Source of the DNA: Candidatus Zhuqueibacterota bacterium
GTDB taxonomy: Bacteria; Zhuqueibacterota; Zhuqueibacteria; Residuimicrobiales; Oceaniaggregativiventaceae
Direction of reading: 5' to 3'
Assembly (NCBI GenBank): GCA_014728085.1
Contig: WJMF01000083.1
Coordinates: 1 to 42,248, forward strand
DNA length: 42,248 bases
Below, piece after piece: positions 8,555 to 15,027 of this stretch; the stretch's first letter is position 1; the number at the start of each line of letters is the position of its first letter. The position numbers and the translations under genes were made by a program. The notes under the pieces are model-generated. The model was not told the DNA's origin, ran no database searches, and saw only the letters and a list, made by a program, of their open reading frames with translations.

Positions 8555-9008
8555 ATCAATTCCTTTTTTTTATTCATGTGAAATTTATGCCTTTTGACAC
8601 AAGAATTCAAGAACAAATCTATAAAAATGATATTCTTGTATATCCAAACTGCTGACAAGCCTCCTTCAATATAAATAAAAGCCATTTCAAGGAGAATTTT
8701 ATACATGTCTGGACAAACATTCATTACAGATTCGCATCGCGATACGATTTTATCACATGAATCTTTTGTTCATGGTTCTTTTTGGTACAATGTTTGAATG
8801 ATCGTGATCGTAACGATCTTTGGCAAAATTCAAGCCGTAATGTCACCAATTTTGTGACAGTTAATCGTTATGTGTGGCACAAAGGGGGCAACTGAGGGAC
8901 GGAAATTTACAAAACAGCCCGGAGAGACTCTGAATTCATCAACAGACCCATTGCCATGTGTCACAAACCCATTAAGTAGTCGTTCAACTGAACATCAAGG
9001 TGGTCGTG
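8555..9008. other. divergent intergenic region
   Basis: This AT-rich stretch separates the leftward VanX operon from the rightward GEVED operon and should contain promoters for both. It holds a 30-codon ORF at 8705-8797 with a good AAGGAG ribosome-binding sequence but no recognisable features, an inverted repeat GATCGT-A-ACGATC (8806-8818), and another inverted repeat at 8841-8859. Confidence 0.5.
8841..8859. promoter_or_regulatory. inverted repeat, possible operator
   Basis: TGTCAC and GTGACA arms separated by seven bases, about 150 bp upstream of the GEVED gene. The half-site recurs imperfectly as 'TGTCACA' near 8958. It could be a regulator-binding site, but no cognate regulator gene is in the neighbourhood, so this remains a weak call. 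Confidence 0.25.
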
Positions 9009-10850
9009 ATGAAAAATCTAAATTTAATCTTTCTGGTGGGCCTGTTCATTATGGTTTGTAATGCGCAGGCGCAGGATAGTGAATTCGGAGATGCTCCGGA
9101 CGGAGCCCTGGCTTATCCTTCCCTTTCTATCGTTGGTAATTTTCCCACGTGTTCTTCAGTCCCTGCTACCTCCTGGGTACAGCACTATGGAACCGCGATG
9201 TGGTTTGGCCCTTCCTGGGATCATGAGCCGGACGGCAATGCCGGCGGATGTCCGGCTTTTACCAATCAATATGATCTGGATGAATGTTTTTCCGACAATG
9301 ACGCCGGTCTGCTCTTTCCACCGTCCTATACCATCACCGGACCTGCCGGTTCGGAATCCGTCATCCCCTGCAGCGCCCAATCCGGCGGTCTGGGTGTGAT
9401 TTGTAACACCGCTGCCTGGGGTTTGAATATCGATATTTCAATTACCAATTCTTGGCAGGATATCGGAGGCTATGTCAATGTCCTGATCGATTGGGATCAA
9501 AACGGCGTATGGGGTGGGTCTGCGAGCTGTGCCACAGCCGCCGCGCCCGAGCACGTTCTCGTCGATTTTTACATTCCTCCGGGTTTCAATGGCGCACTCT
9601 CCTCGCTTGCACCCCCTGCTTTCTTAATTGGCCCTAATGCCGGCTATGTCTGGGCCAGGTTTACCATTACCGGGCAACCCGTCAATACCAGCGACTGGAA
9701 CGGTGCCGGCATTTTTGAAGACGGAGAGAGCGAGGATTATCTGCTGTTAATCGATGAAGAACAAGTGGACTGGGGTGATGCGCCCGATCCCACCTATCCC
9801 ACGCGTATAGCCAACAATGGCGCCAGTCACTTTATTTTACCTGGGTTTATGCTGGGTACCTCAATCGATGCCGAGCCGGACGGACAGCCGGACGGCACAG
9901 CCACGGGAGATGATGTCGGCGATGGTAACGACGATGAAGACGGCGTTATCTTTACCACGCCTCTGACCGCCGGCAGTCCGGCAACCGTACAGGTTACTCT
10001 GACGACCTCTGTCGGCCAGGGGATGCTGGACGCCTGGTTCGATTTTAATAACGACGGCGATTGGCTGGATGCCAATGAACAGATATTTGCCTCCCAGGTC
10101 CTGAATGCAGGGGCTAATAATCTCAATTTTAACGTTCCGCTCAATGCCGTGACCGGCAACTGCTTTGCCCGGTTTCGGCTCAGCATCAATGGCGGACTCT
10201 TACCAGGCGGCGGAGCTGTAGATGGGGAAGTCGAGGATTATCAGACCAGTATCCTGGTGCCCATTGAACTTTCCTCTTTTGAAGTAAAATCGGTTCCCGA
10301 AGGTGTACTGCTGCAATGGATCACCCAATCAGAAACCGAGAATATGGGATTTCATATCTACCGCTCTAATACCAAATCGAGTGACTATAAAAAAATCACA
10401 GATAATATGATTGCCGGAGTGGGAAATAGCCTGAGCAAAACGCAATATGAATATACCGATACCCGGGTTGTGGAAGGAGAACTTTATTATTACAAGCTCG
10501 CGGATATCAGCTATAACGGTGTTACCACCATGCACGGTCCCAAAAAAATAAAATTTGCTGAAAAACAGCCGCATGCTTATCAATTAAAACAGAATTTTCC
10601 CAATCCCTTCAATCCTGAAACCCGAGTCGAATTTAGCCTTGGAGAAGAAGGAATGGTGTCATTGAACATCTATAATATCCAGGGACAATTGGTTCGCTCT
10701 CTGGTGAACAATTCGTTGCACGCCGGATTTCATTCGATAAAGTGGGATGGCCGCAACCAAAATGGTAAAGTGGTGCCGGCAGGAATATATCTCTACACCC
10801 TGAAATGCAATGGTTTTCTCGATACCAAAAAAATGAATTTATTAAAATAA
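9009..10850 (+). CDS. secreted GEVED-domain protein with T9SS sorting tail
   Basis: A 613-aa exported protein. ATG 9009 gives a clean signal peptide 'MKNLNLIFLVGLFIMVCNAQAQ' with AAGGTGG upstream; a GTG nine bases earlier adds nothing. Two GEVED-type beta-sandwich domains are visible. The first ends in 'GIFEDGESEDYLLLI' (about residue 245), the second contains 'WFDFNNDGDWLDANE' and ends 'GAVDGEVEDYQTSI' (about residue 415). Each is preceded by an Asp-rich 'GDAPD' module that is probably calcium binding. After these comes a fibronectin-like segment ('ELSSFEVKSVPEGVLLQW') and a C-terminal type A sorting domain starting 'QLKQNFPNPFNPETRVEF' and ending '..KKMNLLK'. GEVED domains occur in surface adhesins and secreted enzymes; no catalytic domain is seen, so an adhesin or matrix role is likely. 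Confidence 0.88.
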   Translation: MKNLNLIFLVGLFIMVCNAQAQDSEFGDAPDGALAYPSLSIVGNFPTCSSVPATSWVQHYGTAMWFGPSWDHEPDGNAGGCPAFTNQYDLDECFSDNDAGLLFPPSYTITGPAGSESVIPCSAQSGGLGVICNTAAWGLNIDISITNSWQDIGGYVNVLIDWDQNGVWGGSASCATAAAPEHVLVDFYIPPGFNGALSSLAPPAFLIGPNAGYVWARFTITGQPVNTSDWNGAGIFEDGESEDYLLLIDEEQVDWGDAPDPTYPTRIANNGASHFILPGFMLGTSIDAEPDGQPDGTATGDDVGDGNDDEDGVIFTTPLTAGSPATVQVTLTTSVGQGMLDAWFDFNNDGDWLDANEQIFASQVLNAGANNLNFNVPLNAVTGNCFARFRLSINGGLLPGGGAVDGEVEDYQTSILVPIELSSFEVKSVPEGVLLQWITQSETENMGFHIYRSNTKSSDYKKITDNMIAGVGNSLSKTQYEYTDTRVVEGELYYYKLADISYNGVTTMHGPKKIKFAEKQPHAYQLKQNFPNPFNPETRVEFSLGEEGMVSLNIYNIQGQLVRSLVNNSLHAGFHSIKWDGRNQNGKVVPAGIYLYTLKCNGFLDTKKMNLLK

Positions 10851-10937
10851 AATTGTCAACTTGGCCTCTGGCTCGCAGGGTTACCGGCCGATGTCCGGCT
10901 AATGTTTCCTGCGATAGTAATCATCGAAAGTAATCAA

Positions 10938-12041
10938 ATGATGAAAGACGATCTGAAAATTGTAATAGTGTTGTTGCTCTCTGTAGGCGTGTCGTTTTCC
11001 CAGTTTATCGTAAAAAATAGCAGTGACGACGATATCCTCTATATCAACAACAAGGGAAGCGTGGGAATCAATCAAACACCCGGTGAGGTACGACTTGACG
11101 TTCTCGACCCCGATGTCAGCAGTACAATGGATCTGATGCGGGTGCAGGAAACCGTATCAGATGGTGTCTCTTCTGTTGTGATGCCCCGCCTCATCCTAAA
11201 AGATGAAGGCCGGTTCGGTGTGGGAACCGATTCTCCTGTCAGTTTTGCTGATTTTATAGATATGGATGAAAACAGTACGGCTGATCTCTTTACTGTTCGT
11301 GAAGCCACCCCCGGCAGTCCCTTTCCGATTCTCAGAACCCGAATGATCGTCAAGAATGACGGTTATATCGGAATAAACACCGTCAATCCACGGGAATTTT
11401 TGCATGTTGAAGGTGCCATACTGGTAGGGAATACCATGAACAGCAATGAAGGTGCGATTCGCTATTCCGGAACAGATTTTGAAGGCTATGACGGTACCAG
11501 CTGGAAATCTCTGACCGCCACAGGCGGAAGCTCGCTCTGGAGTCAGAACGGCAGTGATATTTATTACAACAGCGGTTTTGTCGGTGTCGGTACCAGCGCA
11601 CCCACTTATTTGCTCCATGTTCACGACACCGATCCGCTCTCTCCAAATAACCTCTTTACGATCGAGGAGACCAGAGCCGGCTCTCCCTTTAACATCACCT
11701 TTCAGCGTATGGTGGTTAAAGACGGCGGTCTGATCGGTATACATGATCCCAACACCGATTACAGATTTTCCGTCGGCTCGGCGCTTATGCTCAAGGATGC
11801 TTCGGCTCCGAAATACACAAATAACTATTCTGGCCTCTATTCCAATACCGGTGAGCTCTATGCCATAGACGGCAGCGGTAATACCACCCTTCTCTCCCCG
11901 CATGATCGCAAAACAGGTGAATGGATTTTTTACTCGAAAAATATCAAGACCGGTCGCGTTGTCAGGGTAGATATGGAACAAATGATCCGGGATATCGAAG
12001 AATTGACCGGAAACGCCTATCTGCAGGAATGGACGGAATGA
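10938..12041 (+). CDS. exported fibre-like repeat protein (tail-fibre/S74-like)
   Basis: A 367-aa protein with an N-terminal signal (MMKDDLKIVIVLLLSVGVSFSQ), which argues against the longer reading from 10902. The body contains repeated 'GxxGIxTxxPxxxLHV' type motifs ('VGINQTPGEVRLDV', 'IGINTVNPREFLHV', 'VGVGTSAPTYLLHV'). These are characteristic of trimeric beta-helical fibre proteins that commonly carry a C-terminal endosialidase-type chaperone. Here the C-terminus is short ('WIFYSKNIKTGRVVRVDMEQMIRDIEELTG') and lacks a recognisable S74 catalytic Ser/Lys dyad, so autocleavage is doubtful. There is no T9SS tail. It follows the GEVED gene by 87 bp in the same direction and ends before a strong terminator, so the two probably form a surface-structure operon. 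Confidence 0.75.
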   Translation: MMKDDLKIVIVLLLSVGVSFSQFIVKNSSDDDILYINNKGSVGINQTPGEVRLDVLDPDVSSTMDLMRVQETVSDGVSSVVMPRLILKDEGRFGVGTDSPVSFADFIDMDENSTADLFTVREATPGSPFPILRTRMIVKNDGYIGINTVNPREFLHVEGAILVGNTMNSNEGAIRYSGTDFEGYDGTSWKSLTATGGSSLWSQNGSDIYYNSGFVGVGTSAPTYLLHVHDTDPLSPNNLFTIEETRAGSPFNITFQRMVVKDGGLIGIHDPNTDYRFSVGSALMLKDASAPKYTNNYSGLYSNTGELYAIDGSGNTTLLSPHDRKTGEWIFYSKNIKTGRVVRVDMEQMIRDIEELTGNAYLQEWTE

Positions 12042-12384
12042 TGTTCATCAACTTATTAACGTTATTCTCGAATATCTCCTGGATTCATTCATTACCCAGG
12101 GAACGCTACTATTAGCTGAATTTTTGACCTTCCAACTTGCCGGGTTCGCAGAGAAATGCTGCGAATCCGGCGGTTTTAACCATCCTTCATTCTCAAATGA
12201 CCTTTTAGGCAAAAAAAAATTTTGATATTATCAATATTTTTTCCCATAGATTTATAATACCTTCTTTATAGTGCATGTTGAGGCAACGGGTAAAAATTGA
12301 TTCATTTTTATTTGATCTTGAGCGCAGAGATGTGTAAGTTTGGATACTGTATTTTTACCGGCAAAACGCCCTGTGGAGGAACCG
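12042..12384. other. intergenic region with terminator, otherwise empty
   Basis: Apart from the hairpin at 12139-12177 this is AT-rich sequence with no coding character. The promoter of the DUF6599 operon should lie in 12200-12370, where several TATAAT-like hexamers occur, but no paired -35/-10 could be assigned with confidence. Confidence 0.5.
12139..12177 (+). terminator. rho-independent terminator
   Basis: A 13-bp stem (GCCGGGTTCGCAG / CTGCGAATCCGGC, one G-U pair) around a seven-base loop, followed by GGTTTT. It lies about 100 bp after the fibre-like gene and would end the GEVED/fibre operon. The T-run is short but the stem is strong. Confidence 0.7.
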
Positions 12385-13245
12385 ATGAAAGCAAAAACGT
12401 TAGCATCCCTCCTGCCGCAAAATCTGCCCGGCTGGCAGCAGGATGGCCCGGATTATCTCTACGGGCCGAAAAATCTCTATGATTATATCGACGGAGGTGC
12501 CGAGCTTTATCTCTCCTATGGATTTGTGCAGGTGCTGAACCGGATCTACACAGCTTCAGACCAACCCGATATTCTTGTCGATATTTTTGATATGATCAAT
12601 TCCAGAAATGCCTATGGCGTTTTTTCCCATTCCCGTGAAAAAGAAAATATATCCATCGGCCAGGGTGGGCAATATGTGCCCGGTTTGCTGTTGTTCTGGA
12701 AGGATCGCTATTTCATTTCCATTCTGGCAACCCCTGAAACGCCCAAAGCCAAAACCGCAGTGTTCGAGCTTGCTCGACATATCGACAACCATATCGATGA
12801 TACAGGCCCCCTGCCGCTGGTTCTCGACTATTTACCGTCCCAGAACTTGATCGAACCCTCGATACGCTACTTTCGCCATTATATCTGGCTCAATTCCTAT
12901 TATTATATTTCACCGGAAAATATTTTGCACATGAACGACGACACCGAGGCGGTCATGGCAAAGTATGCATTCAGCAGTGATGACCGTTCACTATTGCTTG
13001 TTATTCAATATCCTGATAAAAAACAGCGTCTGGAGGCGCAAAAAACATTCACGCAAACCTATTACAAAAGCCAAAATCCCGGTCCCTTTTTAATTGCAGA
13101 GAACCAGTGGAGTGGTTTTTCTGCTCATGGAGATGTTTTGGCCATCGTATTCAATGCCAGTCAAAAAGTACAAATCGATCAGCTGCTTCAACTCGCTGCT
13201 GGTCAAATTGAAGCTGCAAAGGCGGCAGCTGAGGAGTCCTTATGA
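12385..13245 (+). CDS. DUF6599 family protein
   Basis: A 286-aa protein without a clear signal peptide. ATG 12385 is chosen because GGAGGA stands four bases upstream; the longer ORF from 12340 lacks such a site. The motif 'YLYGPKNLYDYIDGGAELYLSYGF' near residue 27 is the hallmark of the uncharacterised DUF6599 family. The body continues with alternating strands ('VDIFDMINSRNAYGVFSHSRE', 'FWKDRYFISILA'). No catalytic residues are assignable and the family has no established function that I know of. Its stop overlaps the next start (ATGA), so it is translationally coupled to the Tat-exported DUF362 protein. Confidence 0.8.
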   Translation: MKAKTLASLLPQNLPGWQQDGPDYLYGPKNLYDYIDGGAELYLSYGFVQVLNRIYTASDQPDILVDIFDMINSRNAYGVFSHSREKENISIGQGGQYVPGLLLFWKDRYFISILATPETPKAKTAVFELARHIDNHIDDTGPLPLVLDYLPSQNLIEPSIRYFRHYIWLNSYYYISPENILHMNDDTEAVMAKYAFSSDDRSLLLVIQYPDKKQRLEAQKTFTQTYYKSQNPGPFLIAENQWSGFSAHGDVLAIVFNASQKVQIDQLLQLAAGQIEAAKAAAEESL

Positions 13246-14123
13246 AAAATCTCAACAGAAGAACATTTATCAAAAATACGGCCCTTGCCGGTGCGGTAAC
13301 CTTTTTGGGATCCACCCGCTGTAACCGGGCTGAAAGCATTCCGTCAAACCGGGTCATCCTTATTCGTGATAAAAATCTGCTAGACGATCTGCACAGGCCG
13401 CGTGCCGGCCGCGCCGAGAGAATGCTGGACCAGGCGGTGACAACGCTGCTTAACGATGACGATCCGGTTTCCTGTTGGAAAAGGTTGGTCAATGCCGATG
13501 ATATGGTAGGGGTAAAATCGAATGAATGGCGATTTTTACCCACACCGGCAGAACTGGAAGCCGCAATTGAAAAGCGGCTGATGAACGCTGGTGTTCCCGG
13601 CAAAAACATATCCATCGACGATCGCGGTATCCGGTCGAACCCCGTATTCCAAAATGCCACTGCACTGATCAATGTGCGGCCGATGCGCACACATCACTGG
13701 TCCGGTCTGGGCACATTATTGAAAAACTATATCATGTTTGTCAAACGGCCATATGAATACCATTCCGATTCCTGCGCCGATTTAGCCACCATATGGAAAC
13801 GGCCGGACGTTGCCGGTAAAACGCGACTGAACATACTGGTCATGTTTACACCTCTGTTTCACGGTATCGGACCACATCATTACAATCCGGAGTATGTTTG
13901 GGCTTACAAAGGCATGATCGTCGGTTTTGATCCGGTTGCTGTCGATTCCGTTGGTATGCGGATTATGCAGGCCAAACGCACGGTCCATTTCGGCGAAGAA
14001 AGACCGCTCAATCCCCCGGCAAAGCACATCGAGCTGGCGGATACGCGTCACCATCTCGGCACGGCAGATGCAGCGAAAATCGATCTGATCAAGCTGGGCT
14101 GGAAAGAGGATATTCTCATTTGA
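13242..14123 (+). CDS. Tat-exported DUF362 domain protein
   Basis: A 293-aa protein with a twin-arginine signal 'NLNRRTFIKNTALAGAVTFLG', implying folded export, often with a bound cofactor. The rest matches the DUF362 pattern: 'DMVGVKSNEW', 'INVRPMRTHHWSGLGTLLKNYIMFV' and 'GFDPVAVDSVGMRIMQ' are typical conserved segments (about residues 88, 145 and 225). DUF362 proteins are often fused to ferredoxin domains, but no 4Fe-4S cysteine set is present here. Only scattered cysteines occur (Cys26, and about 77 and 173). The function is unknown. It overlaps the DUF6599 stop by four bases and is followed after 33 bp by an SDR gene. Confidence 0.83.
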   Translation: MKNLNRRTFIKNTALAGAVTFLGSTRCNRAESIPSNRVILIRDKNLLDDLHRPRAGRAERMLDQAVTTLLNDDDPVSCWKRLVNADDMVGVKSNEWRFLPTPAELEAAIEKRLMNAGVPGKNISIDDRGIRSNPVFQNATALINVRPMRTHHWSGLGTLLKNYIMFVKRPYEYHSDSCADLATIWKRPDVAGKTRLNILVMFTPLFHGIGPHHYNPEYVWAYKGMIVGFDPVAVDSVGMRIMQAKRTVHFGEERPLNPPAKHIELADTRHHLGTADAAKIDLIKLGWKEDILI

Positions 14124-14156
14124 CCGTAAATCGCTCATTAACCAAAGGTAAAACGC

Positions 14157-14963
14157 TTGAAAGATAAAATTGTTCTTATCACCGGCGGCAGCCGCGGAAT
14201 CGGCAAGGCGGTTGCCGAAACACTGGCCACGGCGGGCGCTTTGGTTGTCATTACCGCGCGTACACAAAACGAACTCGATCAAACCGCGAAGGAAATCCGG
14301 GCAAAAAACGGTCGCGTTCTGGCTTTGGCCGCTGATGTGACAGATTATGATCAGCTACTGGAACTAAAACAAACAGTGCACCAGCAGTTGGGGAAACTGG
14401 ACATCGCCGTCATTAATGCCGGTGTCATCGAACCAGTAAATCCGGGCTGGAAATGCGATGCCAGAACCTGGCAAAAAAATATCGATATCAACCTCAGCGG
14501 TGCCTTTTTGACAACACATGTCGCCCTTAACGATATGGTGGAAAAAGGATCAGGAACGATTATTTTTATATCGAGCGGCGCTGCTTCGCACCCGGTAGCC
14601 GGATGGAGCGCTTATTGTGCGGCAAAAGCAGGAGTGGATCACCTGAACCGCACGCTGGCACATGAACTGAGCCAGGCTGACCTGGATATCAAAACCTATT
14701 CCGTCTACCCGGGCATCGTTTCGACTGCCATGCAGGAGGTTATACGAACAAAAACCAGGGAAGAATTTCCTTCTGTGGAGCGGTTTCGCGGCTATTATGA
14801 AAACGATATGCTGCGTTCGCCACAGGATCCGGCAAACCTGATTCTGTGGCTGTGCAAAACGAATCCCGATCACCTGAATGGCCAGGTCGTCAGCATTGAC
14901 GAAGACAGCATTCGCACGCAAATGGCAAAAGATCTGGGTATTGAAAAGCCGCAAAGCAGATGA
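14157..14963 (+). CDS. short-chain dehydrogenase/reductase (classical SDR)
   Basis: A 268-aa cytoplasmic NAD(P)-dependent oxidoreductase. The Rossmann glycine motif 'LITGGSRGIGKAV' is at residues 7-19, 'NAGV' at about 88, and the catalytic Ser/Tyr/Lys set is in 'IFISSGAASHPVAGWSAYCAAKAG' (Tyr and Lys of YxxxK near residues 158-162). An Arg after the beta-2 strand ('VVITARTQNEL') favours NADP(H). It uses a TTG start, since there is no ATG near the beginning of the Rossmann fold; AAAGGT lies upstream. It is probably the third gene of the DUF6599-DUF362 operon. The substrate is unknown. Confidence 0.9.
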   Translation: MKDKIVLITGGSRGIGKAVAETLATAGALVVITARTQNELDQTAKEIRAKNGRVLALAADVTDYDQLLELKQTVHQQLGKLDIAVINAGVIEPVNPGWKCDARTWQKNIDINLSGAFLTTHVALNDMVEKGSGTIIFISSGAASHPVAGWSAYCAAKAGVDHLNRTLAHELSQADLDIKTYSVYPGIVSTAMQEVIRTKTREEFPSVERFRGYYENDMLRSPQDPANLILWLCKTNPDHLNGQVVSIDEDSIRTQMAKDLGIEKPQSR

Positions 14964-15027
14964 TAAATCATGGAAACAAGCTAAATCATGCCGTTACCAA
15001 AAAAAGCAAACCGATGGTCATACCAGA

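Noticed and set aside
11196-11981. 261-codon ORF on the minus strand
   Set aside because: It lies wholly opposite the fibre-like gene, which has a signal peptide and repeat motifs. The antisense frame has no recognisable domain and looks like a shadow.
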